From positions 98,798-162,797 of the forward strand of contig NZ_JANZXA010000012.1 in assembly GCF_025153475.1 (NCBI RefSeq): 64,000 nucleotides of DNA. Reading direction: 5' to 3'. A program made the position numbers and the translations under genes. This document shows, one piece after another, positions 1 to 8,559 of this stretch (position 1 is its first letter; the number at the start of each line of letters is the position of its first letter). A model generated the notes under the pieces. The model searched no databases. It was given only the letters and a program-made list of their open reading frames with translations, and was not told the DNA's origin. Source of the stretch: Novosphingobium mangrovisedimenti. GTDB lineage: Bacteria > Pseudomonadota > Alphaproteobacteria > Sphingomonadales > Sphingomonadaceae.

Positions 1-3000
1 CGTGAAATAGGCCGCCTGAACCTTGAGCCGCCCATCCTCGAAACCGATGCGCCCTGCGCCGCCATCGCGATCGAGCATGTCGCCGCCCAGAACGAGCTTC
101 GCGCAGCTCTTGCCGTCCGCCAGCATCCTGCCATCACGGCTCGAGCAACCACCCAGTTCGCTGGAGAAGTCCTGCGCTGCCAGCAGCGACGTCTGCAGCG
201 TATTGAGGTAGATTTCCGGCACCAGCTGGTTGATCGCATCGCCGTAATCATCGAGGGTATCGACGCCCAGAAGGCCATCGGTCAGATCACCGAGCGGCTC
301 GGAATCGGCATCGAACACGTCGTTGATCTCGTCGCCGATTTCCTGCTGATTGGGATCGAGGTTTGCCCCGGGCGGCGAAAAGTCGACCGTCGAAGTCAGA
401 TAGAGTTCGTGATCGTTGCGGAAATCCAGTCCCAGCGAAACCAGCGGGCTGAGTTCCATCGTGTTGGAAAGCGTCAGCCCTTCATCGGAAACGGTGCCCA
501 CGGCCGAGACGATCAGGTATTCCTGATTCGATGCAACCGGCTTGGACAGAACCACATCCACCGTGCCGGCCAGACTGGCATCGCCCGACAACGCGATACG
601 GTCGGCGACGCCGCCATCGACCTCGACCAGCATCGAGCCGGTTTCGCTCTGGACGAAGTTACCATTGATCTCTGTGAGCAGGATTTGCTCCTGGCCGCCC
701 GAGGAGAAAACCCCGGAATTGGTCATGGTGCCGCCACCCATGTTCACCATGCCGGCGCTCTCGAACAGCGCGCCCGCCATGTTCGTCACGGTCATCCCGT
801 CGGTATCGAACACGATGCCCGCGAAGTGGTTTGCGTTGGTGAAGCTGTCAGCGCCGTCGCCACCAATCAGCGTGCCGGTGAAAGCACCGTTGTTGACCAT
901 GCTGTCATCGCCATCGGCCATCCAGACCTCACCGGCCAGAGTGCCTGCGTTGACGAAGCTGTCACCGGCCACGCTGTTCGACAGTGCCACCGCCGGGCCG
1001 TTGAGGCCGTCGCCGGTGATCGTGCCGTTGTTGGTGAGCGTCAGCGTCTGGCCGGACGAAAGGTTGAAGAAGTCGACCGCAACGCCATTCGACGCGCGCA
1101 CGTCGGCAGATTCGGCAATCGTCACGTCGATCGTGCCTGCACCGTCGCCGATGAAGGAGATACCGCGCGTGGTACCCTCGATCGCACCGCGGAACATGGC
1201 CGTCACGTCGCTGTCGACACTGTTGACGTGGACCGCCTGGCCGGTGCTGGCGGTGGCATTGTTGACGTCGAGCACCAGCGCTTCATGCGTTTCGACACCC
1301 ACGCCATATTCGGCGCCGCTAGCCGTTCCGTTGACGGTGAGCGAGGTTCCGGTGCCATTGCCCGTGATCAGCAGGGCGCCATAACCCGTTTGCGAAATGG
1401 CATCGTTGAGCGTGACCTGCTTGGCCCCCGAACCGCCGAGTTCGGCGCCGAACGCGACCGAGTCCCCGCTGGAGAGCGTACCGTTGGCAGTGATGGTCGC
1501 GTTGAAGGCGTCGAGCCCCTGCAGCACGGAGATACCGCCGAGTTCACCCGAAACATCGTTCACATCGACCGCGAGGCTCCCGGCACCGAAATACTCGACG
1601 CGCATACCGCCCACGCCGCCAGTGATCGCACCCTGGCTGGACAGGCTGAAATCCCCGGAGCCATGCACATTGACGAGCGCGCCGACCTGGCCGGCCGTGA
1701 CGTCGCCCTCGAGTACGAGGCTCTGCGCGGTATCGCCCGCGCTGGTGAAGAACAGGCCATAGGTGCCGGCGACCACATCGCCGTGCACCGTCGCGTTCAA
1801 CGTGCCGAGGGTCGCAATATCGAGCCCGGTGTCGCTGCTCTCGACGCCGCCGAGTTCGACGCTCGCCTCGGCGGCACGCAGGAACACACCCATGTCGGTG
1901 TCGCTGATGTCGCCATCGATGGCCACTACCGCGCTTGAATCGACCGCCTGGACGTGGACGCCGGTGTAATGCCCGCTGATGTCGCCCCCGACATGGACCG
2001 AGGTTTCGCCCGTCCCGAAGTTCAACGCCGTTACCGCCCCGAATGCAAGATTGCTGCCCGTGACATTGCCCGCAACGTCGATCGCGACATCGCCATCGCC
2101 GCCAGCTGCGACGTCGCCAACGAGGTTCGCTGCAGCCGCAATCTTCACACTGCCTTTGCCCTGGGCAAGGATGCTGACGCCTCCGGACACGATACCCTGC
2201 GCGTTTACCGAAACGGGGCCGGTGCCGGTGCTGAAGGCATAAATGCCATTGCCTCCCGCCGTAATGTCGGCGGCCGCAGCAATCGTCATCTCGCCCTGGC
2301 CTCCAAGATAGGCATTGATGCCGTCGTCGCCGCTGGAGATCGCACCCGTTGCGTCGATGGCGACGTTTCCGTCACCGATCTTCTGGACGAGAACCCCGCT
2401 CAGACCTGCATTGATGGCGCCACTCGTGGCGATCGCGACATCACCGGTAGCCGGCGTGCCGTCTTCCCCCTGGAACAGCCTGACACCGACCTGTTCCGCA
2501 TCGATGGGGCCGCTGGCGGCAACCGAGATGTCACCGTTGCCGAAGTGGGTGACGCTGATGCCGTTCCAGTCCGCATCGAATGCGCCTTCCGCAGCGATAT
2601 CGATCGTGCCGTCGCCTTCATGGTAAGCGACGATACCGCTCGCACCCGAGGTCAGATCGCCATGGCTCAGGATGGTGATGTCACCCTGCGAGCCCTTGCC
2701 CTGCTGACCCACAATGGCTGAAACGGTCGAGACAACGGCGTCGGTCTCGACCGCGACATTACCGAAGTCGCCCTCGTTGATACCGGCCACGGCAGCGGCT
2801 GCATCGGCAACCACGGTCCCTTCGGTGGTCACACGGACATCGCCGTTGCCATCCGAATAGCCAAGAACGCCGAACACGGTGGGCACAGTGACCGCAACAT
2901 CCTGCGTGGTGAGCGTGACGTCGCCGTCCATCGCATAGGCCCAGACTTCACCTGTAAGCGAACCACTGAACGCGGTGACGTTATCGACATCGAGCAAGGC

Positions 3001-3879
3001 ATTGGTGCGCACATTGCCCGTCACGTCGTTTAAGATTGCGGTCAGTTGCCCATTCCCATGGCCAAGTGCGATCGCAACATCGCCCTCGATCGAACCGGTC
3101 GAGATGAAATCGACGTCACCAACACCTTGGTGAATGATCCTGACCGCAGCATCACCTGCCGAAACGATGTCCCCGCTGCTGGAGATGTTGATGTTGCCAT
3201 TGCCCGTCTTCTCAACATGCAGGCCGTGTTCGCCGCCATAGACGTTGTTGAAAGAGGCGGTCACGCTGCTGTCGCTCTCATCGACGATATGTACGCCGTC
3301 GACGGTGCCGGCGGCGGTGCCGGTCACATTGAGGACGCTCGATCCCGCGCCAGCCGTCGTGTTGATGGCAAGGCCGGTGCCGGTCACGCCGGTGAGGTTG
3401 TGCCCGGAGAACGAAAGGCCGCCGCTACCCGCGCTAAAGATGCGCACGCCGTCAGTCTGACCGGTAAAGTCGCCCTGCCCGGTCACGAAGATGTTGCCCG
3501 AAGCGCCGGTCGAGATCAGGGCACCGATCCCGCGCAGCGAGGTCACGCTCGATCCTGCCGCCACCTGCAGCGCCTGCTGGTCGTTGCCGGTCATGATGAC
3601 GGCATCGCCAGCCGCGACAACCACGGAGGTCGGAGTGTCCGCCGTACCGACCCTGACGATGGCACTGTCCGCCGTGGTGTAGATCTGGCCGACCGTATCG
3701 GGCGCGGGCACCACGCAATCGACTTCGATCGGATCGACACCGCTCGTACTGCATTCGGGCGGCACGGCAGCGGCCGCAGGCGAGGACAGCGCCGCCCAGC
3801 CGCAGGCGGCTGCGGCGGTGGAAACGAGCAGGCGGCTTCGCGCGCCGCGGCGTGAACGGGTTACGGAATCCTTGGACAT
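1..3879 (-). CDS. Autotransporter-type beta-helix adhesin (3' end outside window)
   Basis: The frame is open from ATG at 3879 to the window edge, 1293 codons without a stop. Residues 1 to about 40 form an Arg-rich then Ala-rich signal peptide ending near SSPAAAA. Most of the rest is imperfect repeats of roughly 40 residues, of the kind GDVAIDATGAISSGDDGI, rich in G, D, V and A and almost free of Cys; this is typical of right-handed beta-helix passengers. Near the window edge, QLVPEIYLNTLQTSLLAAQ and a short Cys pair resemble the linker just before a C-terminal outer-membrane barrel, so the missing part is probably the type V translocator barrel. It should be exported by Sec and displayed on the surface; the ligand is unknown. 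It lies downstream of, and on the same strand as, a two-component system, with a GATACA direct repeat 126 bases before its ATG. FhaB-like export is the alternative. Confidence 0.82.
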   Translation of the reverse strand, partial: MSKDSVTRSRRGARSRLLVSTAAAACGWAALSSPAAAAVPPECSTSGVDPIEVDCVVPAPDTVGQIYTTADSAIVRVGTADTPTSVVVAAGDAVIMTGNDQQALQVAAGSSVTSLRGIGALISTGASGNIFVTGQGDFTGQTDGVRIFSAGSGGLSFSGHNLTGVTGTGLAINTTAGAGSSVLNVTGTAAGTVDGVHIVDESDSSVTASFNNVYGGEHGLHVEKTGNGNINISSSGDIVSAGDAAVRIIHQGVGDVDFISTGSIEGDVAIALGHGNGQLTAILNDVTGNVRTNALLDVDNVTAFSGSLTGEVWAYAMDGDVTLTTQDVAVTVPTVFGVLGYSDGNGDVRVTTEGTVVADAAAAVAGINEGDFGNVAVETDAVVSTVSAIVGQQGKGSQGDITILSHGDLTSGASGIVAYHEGDGTIDIAAEGAFDADWNGISVTHFGNGDISVAASGPIDAEQVGVRLFQGEDGTPATGDVAIATSGAINAGLSGVLVQKIGDGNVAIDATGAISSGDDGINAYLGGQGEMTIAAAADITAGGNGIYAFSTGTGPVSVNAQGIVSGGVSILAQGKGSVKIAAAANLVGDVAAGGDGDVAIDVAGNVTGSNLAFGAVTALNFGTGETSVHVGGDISGHYTGVHVQAVDSSAVVAIDGDISDTDMGVFLRAAEASVELGGVESSDTGLDIATLGTLNATVHGDVVAGTYGLFFTSAGDTAQSLVLEGDVTAGQVGALVNVHGSGDFSLSSQGAITGGVGGMRVEYFGAGSLAVDVNDVSGELGGISVLQGLDAFNATITANGTLSSGDSVAFGAELGGSGAKQVTLNDAISQTGYGALLITGNGTGTSLTVNGTASGAEYGVGVETHEALVLDVNNATASTGQAVHVNSVDSDVTAMFRGAIEGTTRGISFIGDGAGTIDVTIAESADVRASNGVAVDFFNLSSGQTLTLTNNGTITGDGLNGPAVALSNSVAGDSFVNAGTLAGEVWMADGDDSMVNNGAFTGTLIGGDGADSFTNANHFAGIVFDTDGMTVTNMAGALFESAGMVNMGGGTMTNSGVFSSGGQEQILLTEINGNFVQSETGSMLVEVDGGVADRIALSGDASLAGTVDVVLSKPVASNQEYLIVSAVGTVSDEGLTLSNTMELSPLVSLGLDFRNDHELYLTSTVDFSPPGANLDPNQQEIGDEINDVFDADSEPLGDLTDGLLGVDTLDDYGDAINQLVPEIYLNTLQTSLLAAQDFSSELGGCSSRDGRMLADGKSCAKLVLGGDMLDRDGGAGRIGFEDGRLKVQAAYFT

Positions 3880-4004
3880 GACATTCTCCAGCAAACTGCC
3901 GCCGGAATGCCGGCTGGCCTTGGCCTGTCTGCTGGAGCCTGGACGTATCGCGGCTGTGTCCCGCCACGTCTCAATTGTGGCCTATGTGTCTGGAACTAAG
4001 CGCT

Positions 4005-4019
4005 TGTATCAAATGTATC
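4005..4019 (-). promoter_or_regulatory. GATACA direct repeat upstream of the autotransporter
   Basis: The plus strand reads TGTATC AAA TGTATC, i.e. GATACA-N3-GATACA in the orientation of the autotransporter gene. The half-sites repeat every 9 bases. The same arrangement precedes the kinase gene and two small genes nearby. Direct repeats are the usual target shape of OmpR/PhoB-type regulators, and one is encoded next door; the link is inference. Confidence 0.6.
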
Positions 4020-4030
4020 GGGCGTCCGCC

Positions 4031-4735
4031 TCAGCCATAGATATAGCCCAGACCGCGCACGGTCCGGATCACCTCGGGCTTCTTCGGATTGCGCTCGATC
4101 TTCTGGCGCAGGCGGGAAATGCGCAGGTCGATCGAACGATCGAACGGATCCCAGCTGCGATCGTGTGCCTGTTCAAGCAACTGATCACGGTTGAGCACGC
4201 GCCCCCGGTTCGCGGCGAATACCTTGAGGAGCGCGAATTCCATCGCCGTTATCGCGACCTCGTTGCCCTCGCCATCGAATAGCCGCGCCGAGACCAGGTC
4301 GAGCGCATTGTCACCGAACACCACCCGCTGCTGCGGCGGCGCTTCGCCGTTCGGGGCCTGAGGCAACCTGCGGCGCAGAACCGACTTCGCCCGCGCTTCC
4401 ACTTCGCGCAGGTCGAACGGCTTGCCCAGATAATCGTCCGCCCCCAGTTCGAGGCCGAGCACCCGGTCGATCGTCTCGCTGGCGGCGGTCAGCATGATAA
4501 CGGGAATATCGTGCTTCATGCGCAAGGTGCGCAACGCCGTCAGCCCGTCCATGCCGGGCATGTTGATGTCGAGGATCGCAAGGTCGGCAGGCGCCCGCTC
4601 GACCGCGCGCAACAGTTCGTCCGCATCGGCGCAGCCCTTGGTCCTGAAGCCGCGCGTGGACAGATAGTCGCACAGCAGATCGCGGATATCACGCTCATCG
4701 TCGCACACGAGCACAAACGGCTCAGCCGAAGTCAT
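4031..4735 (-). CDS. OmpR/PhoB-family response regulator
   Basis: A 234-residue transcription factor. The receiver domain (about residues 6-120) has the acidic pocket DDE at 12-14, the phospho-acceptor Asp56 in LDINMPGMDG, and the conserved Lys in KPFDLRE. The C-terminal winged helix (about 135-234) carries the typical ending IRTVRGLGYIYG. Its ATG overlaps the TGA of the upstream kinase gene (ATGA), so the pair is translationally coupled and almost certainly cognate. It should bind DNA as a dimer on direct repeats; the GATACA-N3-GATACA elements before the kinase, the autotransporter and two small genes are the obvious candidates. The signal sensed is unknown. Confidence 0.95.
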   Translation of the reverse strand: MTSAEPFVLVCDDERDIRDLLCDYLSTRGFRTKGCADADELLRAVERAPADLAILDINMPGMDGLTALRTLRMKHDIPVIMLTAASETIDRVLGLELGADDYLGKPFDLREVEARAKSVLRRRLPQAPNGEAPPQQRVVFGDNALDLVSARLFDGEGNEVAITAMEFALLKVFAANRGRVLNRDQLLEQAHDRSWDPFDRSIDLRISRLRQKIERNPKKPEVIRTVRGLGYIYG

Positions 4736-7461
4736 ATCCCTGCACTCCTACCCCACGGCCTCGGCCGGATACGTTCGACCAGATCGAGCAGTTCCTCGAT
4801 CACGACCGGCTTCTCGATAAAATGCTGTTTGCCGTCTTCCAGGAAGTCGCGCACGCGCGCGCTCAGGCTGTCCCCCGTGATGAAGCCGATACGGCCGGCC
4901 AGTTCGGGGCGCTGCGCCAGCAGTTCGCGCTGCAGCAAATCGCCGGTCATCTCCGGCATCTTCATGTCCGAAAGCACGATGGCGAACGGCTCGCGGGCCG
5001 CCGCTTCGATGGCGGCGTTCGGGCTATAGGCGCAGAACACCTCGTGACCGCGCGCCATCAGCACTTCGGCGATCAGGTCCGCCACATCCGCCTCGTCATC
5101 GACGACGAGAACCCGCAGGCGTCCATCCGCCTTCACGCCTTCCAGGGCTTCCGCGGCCTCGACATCGTCGAGCGTGGGTAGACCGATCACGAATTCGCTG
5201 CCTTGCCCGGGCTTCGAACGGACGTCCAGCGTGCCGGCATGGCTAGTCACGATACGGTGGCAGAAGGCGAGGCCGAACCCGGTTCCGCTGCCGACATCCT
5301 TGGTCGTGAAGAACGGTTCGAAGATGCGGTTGCGCGTTTCATCGTCCATGCCGATGCCGTTGTCGCGGATCGCAACCTCGACCCTGCCGTTCGCATGGGT
5401 AGCCCGGATGGCCAGCCGCGCTTCCTGCCCCATGCCCTTCATCGCGTGCTCGGCATTGACGATGAGATTGCTGAAGACCTGAACCATCTGGTCCTTGTCC
5501 GCTTGCACCAGCGGCAGATCGGGCGCGCAGCCGACGGCGAGGTGCCCGCCCGTCGTGCGCAGCCCGTAGGCCGCGACATCGACGGCCGTCTCGATTACGT
5601 CAGCCAGATCGACCGGCTCCATCTTGGCCGGCCGCTGGCGCGCCATGGCCAGGAAGGTCTTGATGATCTTGGCGCTGCGCTCCGCCGCCTGCGTCACGCG
5701 CCTGATGCGGTCCTGCTGCCGGGGATCGGTCAGCTCGGCCGAGAGAAGCTGTGAATAACCCACCACGATAGAGAGCGGATTGTTCAGTTCGTGGGCCACG
5801 CCCGCCAGCAGCTCGCCCAACGCCGAAAGCTTCTCGTTCTGGTGCGCGATCTGCGCCTGGCGTTCGAGCTCTTCCGCCGCGCGGTGGCGCTCGGTCACGT
5901 CGAGCACGGTGATGAGATAGCCGCCCTGCGCCGTCCTGTGGCCGGAAAATTCGACGATCCTTCCCGTATCGAGCCGGATCTCCACGTTCTTGGCAAGGTT
6001 CCTGAGCTGGACGTAGCTGCGCTGGGCGAATTCCTCCGCGGTCAGCCCCTCGGGCAGGGACATGGTCGCATTCGCAGCCGCGATGGCGGAAATTTCAAGC
6101 CCCGGCTGTCCAGACTCGGGCCGGAAATCGGGGTCCTTGAACACGAGTTCGCAGTAGCGCTCGTTGCACAGGACGAAATTGAAATCCTTGTCCCACAGCG
6201 AGAACCCCTCCTCGAGCGCGCCCGACGCATCGCGCAGCGTAGCCAGTGCGCGCTGTTCCGAATCCCTCTTGTCGGTAATGTCGAGCAGAGTGACGAGGAG
6301 ACCGTTCGAGGCCGTGCGGTTGTAACTGCACAGGACCGTGGTGCCATCGCTGAAATTGTATTCGACCCTTTCGCCATTCTCGATCTTGCGCAGAATTCCG
6401 GCGATCGCCTGATCTATGTCGACACCCGGTTCGAGAAGGAATCGCCCGGTCTCCATCACCTTGCGCAGGAATTCGACGCCGTCTTCACCCTTGCGCGGAT
6501 GCAGCCCGCAATCGCCGCAATACATGCGGTCGTATTGCTCGTTCCACACCTGCAGCGTCAGCGTCTCGTCGTAGAAGGCAAAGCCCTGCTCGAGCGCATC
6601 AACCGCCGCGCGCAACGTGGTGATCGCCTGCCGCTCGCTCTTGCGAATGTCGGTAATGTCTCGCAGCGTCAGGATATGGCCGCCCGAGCTGCGGGGCTTC
6701 GTCGATGCCAGAAAAATGCGCCCCAGCTTGCCCTCGATCTCGAACGTCGCACCGGCCGGTGTCAGCAGGCCCGCAACCATCGCTTCGGTCATCTGGGCCT
6801 TGTCCATGCCAGCGCCGACCAGCAGCGTACCGGTTTCGACGACACCGCGCACGATCTCGCGCGCGGTCTGCCCCAGCGGCGGCGGAGACGTGGGATCGTA
6901 CGTCAGCAGCGCAACGAACTGGCTGTTGCACTGGATCAGGCGCTGGTCATCATCGAAGATCGCGAAAGCATCGGCGGCCACATCCAGGACTTCGCCAAGG
7001 TCGGTCACTTCGCCCATGCGCGAGGGTTCAAGCAGCACCAGCTGGGTGTTTCCACTCGCCAGCGGATAATTGAACGGCACGACGACGCGGCCGTCGTGCG
7101 TGACGATGGGATTGAGGCGCCAGTCGCCCTCGCGCAATGCGTTTGCAATGGCGCTGGAGGAGCGGCCGCCGGTTTCGAGCGCCATGTCGCCACTCATGAC
7201 TACGGGACCATCACTCTCTTCGCCAAGCGCGAACAGCAGGTCCTCGATCGGATCGCCGGCCTCGAGCCCGTGACTATCGGGCAGAAACGAAATGAAATTC
7301 CGGTTGAGGCCCAACAGATTCAACCCGCGGTCGAACATGGCCATCGGCAGTACGTGGCTCTCGACCAGATCACTGACCGCCGCCTGCAGGTCCGGATAAT
7401 TGAAAGTATTCGCCGTGGCGCCTGATGTATCTGCCATCTCGTACCCGATTGCCTTTGGCAT
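4732..7461 (-). CDS. Multi-PAS hybrid sensor histidine kinase with C-terminal receiver
   Basis: A 909-residue kinase without clear membrane segments, so probably cytoplasmic. Four PAS-like units are visible, around residues 40, 170, 295 and 415 (for example GFAFYDETLTLQVWNEQY and GFSLWDKDFNFVLCNERY). These are PAS_7/PAS_12-like and separated by repeated 'DITD/R' linkers. A HisKA H-box follows with His557 in VAHELNNP, then HATPase_c with the N-box Asn near 669, the G1 box DNGIGM at about 700, and GSGTGFGLAF. A receiver domain (about 782-900) has Asp832 in LSDMKMPEMTG. The hybrid receiver plus a separate OmpR partner suggests either internal regulation or a branched relay. The start is uncertain: ATG 7461 has no good ribosome site, and an in-frame ATG lies at 7437. 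GATACA repeats lie immediately upstream, suggesting autoregulation. Confidence 0.93.
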   Translation of the reverse strand: MPKAIGYEMADTSGATANTFNYPDLQAAVSDLVESHVLPMAMFDRGLNLLGLNRNFISFLPDSHGLEAGDPIEDLLFALGEESDGPVVMSGDMALETGGRSSSAIANALREGDWRLNPIVTHDGRVVVPFNYPLASGNTQLVLLEPSRMGEVTDLGEVLDVAADAFAIFDDDQRLIQCNSQFVALLTYDPTSPPPLGQTAREIVRGVVETGTLLVGAGMDKAQMTEAMVAGLLTPAGATFEIEGKLGRIFLASTKPRSSGGHILTLRDITDIRKSERQAITTLRAAVDALEQGFAFYDETLTLQVWNEQYDRMYCGDCGLHPRKGEDGVEFLRKVMETGRFLLEPGVDIDQAIAGILRKIENGERVEYNFSDGTTVLCSYNRTASNGLLVTLLDITDKRDSEQRALATLRDASGALEEGFSLWDKDFNFVLCNERYCELVFKDPDFRPESGQPGLEISAIAAANATMSLPEGLTAEEFAQRSYVQLRNLAKNVEIRLDTGRIVEFSGHRTAQGGYLITVLDVTERHRAAEELERQAQIAHQNEKLSALGELLAGVAHELNNPLSIVVGYSQLLSAELTDPRQQDRIRRVTQAAERSAKIIKTFLAMARQRPAKMEPVDLADVIETAVDVAAYGLRTTGGHLAVGCAPDLPLVQADKDQMVQVFSNLIVNAEHAMKGMGQEARLAIRATHANGRVEVAIRDNGIGMDDETRNRIFEPFFTTKDVGSGTGFGLAFCHRIVTSHAGTLDVRSKPGQGSEFVIGLPTLDDVEAAEALEGVKADGRLRVLVVDDEADVADLIAEVLMARGHEVFCAYSPNAAIEAAAREPFAIVLSDMKMPEMTGDLLQRELLAQRPELAGRIGFITGDSLSARVRDFLEDGKQHFIEKPVVIEELLDLVERIRPRPWGRSAGI

Positions 7462-7479
7462 GCAGCACTAGCCCGGCGA

Positions 7480-7517
7480 TGTATCAGTTGTTCGTTCGCA
7501 ATTGTATCAATTGTATC
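7480..7517 (-). promoter_or_regulatory. Tandem GATACA repeats upstream of the kinase-regulator operon
   Basis: The plus strand has TGTATC AAT TGTATC at 7503-7517 and a weaker copy, TGTATC AGT TGTTCG, at 7480-7494. Both have the 9-base period seen at the other three sites. They end about 20 bases before the kinase ATG. The sequence following the repeat, TCGCCGGGC, resembles TCGCCCGGC next to the site at 8411, which extends the match between these two promoters. Confidence 0.6.
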
Positions 7518-7657
7518 GCTGCTGCCATTCGAATTCGGGCTTCGCATACGGCGGGAAGGATGAACCGGTGACAGCCCACCCTTCCCATTTCAGCTGCTCC
7601 CCCATGACTTCGGTGGCTGGGATGCATGCGGGGGAACAACAAGGTGCTCGGTATCTG

Positions 7658-7972
7658 TTACTTCGGGCGCGGCATGGCCCGGGCGGCCTCGCGTGCCGGC
7701 TGAACGGCAGGAACGAGCAGCCCGATCTTCTCGCCATCGCCGCGCTTCTTGATCTTGGTGCCGCGCACGGTCGGGTGTTCGACAGCACCGCCAGCCGGCG
7801 TGACGATGTCCTGAGGTGTGTCGCGCTTGGCCTTGGGATCCTTCGGGGTGGCACGCGGGCTTTCGCCGGGAATGTCCGGGATTTTCAGGTGGCCGGTAAA
7901 CGCCGCCGACACCTGACTCGCGGTCCCGAGAGCGAAACCTGCCAAAATCAATGCAGTAATTGCCTTTTTCAT
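7658..7972 (-). CDS. Small secreted protein, unknown function
   Basis: A 104-residue protein with a clean Sec signal peptide, MKKAITALILAGFALGTASQVSA, cleaved before AFTG. The mature part of about 80 residues is basic and Pro-rich. It has FTGHLKIPDIPGES near its start, a Lys/Asp/Pro middle, and ends in ARAMPRPK. The 'I-P-D-I-P-G-E-S' stretch faintly recalls the start of Hcp-type proteins, but the rest of that fold is absent, so I do not assign it. It stands alone on the minus strand, with its own GATACA direct repeat 83-97 bases upstream, and so probably belongs to the neighbouring two-component regulon. It is exported to the periplasm or beyond. Confidence 0.72.
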   Translation of the reverse strand: MKKAITALILAGFALGTASQVSAAFTGHLKIPDIPGESPRATPKDPKAKRDTPQDIVTPAGGAVEHPTVRGTKIKKRGDGEKIGLLVPAVQPAREAARAMPRPK

Positions 7973-8054
7973 TGCGTATTCCTTTCCTTGAAAGCGGTTT
8001 CATTCCGCATCGTTGTGTTGTCGTGAAACTGCGAAGTGCGGCAATTGGGTGCGG

Positions 8055-8069
8055 TGTATCGAGTGTATC
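8055..8069 (-). promoter_or_regulatory. GATACA direct repeat upstream of the small secreted protein
   Basis: The plus strand reads TGTATC GAG TGTATC, two perfect half-sites with a 9-base period, 83-97 bases before the ATG at 7972. Orientation relative to the gene is the same as at the other three sites. Confidence 0.6.
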
Positions 8070-8107
8070 ACTCGTACCTAAGGGGCCGCGTCCGGAGAGG
8101 GGGGAAA

Positions 8108-8356
8108 TCAGGGCACCCACCAAGGCTTGGTCCCCGCAGGCACATAGTCTTGCCCCGAGTTCTCTCGATGAGCGCGCAGATAATCCCTGTTCGTATTCAT
8201 GAGACGAGAGGCAGGTGTGGGAGAAACCGGGACTTGCAGCGCGGCATCGACCGGGCTCGCATGCGCTCCTGTGGAGCCGTGCGCGGGCGATTCGACTTCT
8301 GTGAACACATTGTATTCACGATCTCGACAGGCGTGCTTTCGGGGCGATTTCATCAT
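8108..8356 (-). CDS. Small hypothetical protein
   Basis: An 82-residue frame on the same strand as its neighbours, with no recognisable family. The N-terminal half is polar (MMKSPRKHACRDREYNVF); the C-terminal third, DYLRAHRENSGQDYVPAGTK followed by PWWVP, is aromatic and looks like real coding sequence. There is no signal peptide or membrane segment. The two adjacent ATGs (8356, 8353) have only a GGGA close by. Support comes mainly from the GATACA direct repeat 55-69 bases upstream, which matches those before the three other genes of the block. It could be non-coding, in which case the repeat might drive an RNA. Confidence 0.45.
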   Translation of the reverse strand: MMKSPRKHACRDREYNVFTEVESPAHGSTGAHASPVDAALQVPVSPTPASRLMNTNRDYLRAHRENSGQDYVPAGTKPWWVP

Positions 8357-8410
8357 TCCCGGAAGATCATGCCCGAACGTATCGGTAAGATTTCAGAGCA
8401 TGCCGGGCGA

Positions 8411-8425
8411 TGTATCAATCGTATC
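8411..8425 (-). promoter_or_regulatory. GATACA direct repeat (one degenerate half)
   Basis: The plus strand reads TGTATC AAT CGTATC. It has the same 9-base spacing and orientation as the sites at 4005, 7503 and 8055. It lies 55 bases before the 82-residue frame at 8108-8356, and a further lone CGTATC lies near 8379. Confidence 0.5.
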
Positions 8426-8444
8426 TAACGTCGCGATGAAGTTC

Positions 8445-8550
8445 CGTTATTCATAATAATTTTAATTTTCTGAGGATTTTTAAAAAATTTAGATTGAATT
8501 TTGTTTAATACTAATGAATTATTTGAATTTTAATTGAACACCCTACTACT
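8445..8550. other. AT-rich patch
   Basis: About 100 bases made almost entirely of A and T, with runs such as TTTTTAAAAAATTTAG. This contrasts sharply with the GC-rich surroundings. It contains no frame. It lies between the last regulon site and the IS remnant and probably marks foreign DNA or the insertion flank. Confidence 0.6.
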
Positions 8551-8559
8551 AATCATTGG

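Noticed and set aside
409..2721. Long plus-strand frames opposite the autotransporter (409-1938, 1954-2721, 3046-3855)
   Set aside because: They are Arg/His/Asp-rich antisense shadows of GC-rich repeat coding sequence. The minus strand reads as one uninterrupted repeat protein with a signal peptide.
5791..7425. 544-codon plus-strand frame opposite the kinase
   Set aside because: Composition is typical of antisense GC-rich DNA, and the minus strand has unmistakable PAS, HisKA, HATPase and receiver motifs.
7658..7972. Calling the small secreted protein an Hcp/type VI component
   Set aside because: Only a short 'IPDIPGES' stretch recalls Hcp; length, Pro-rich tail and signal peptide do not fit.
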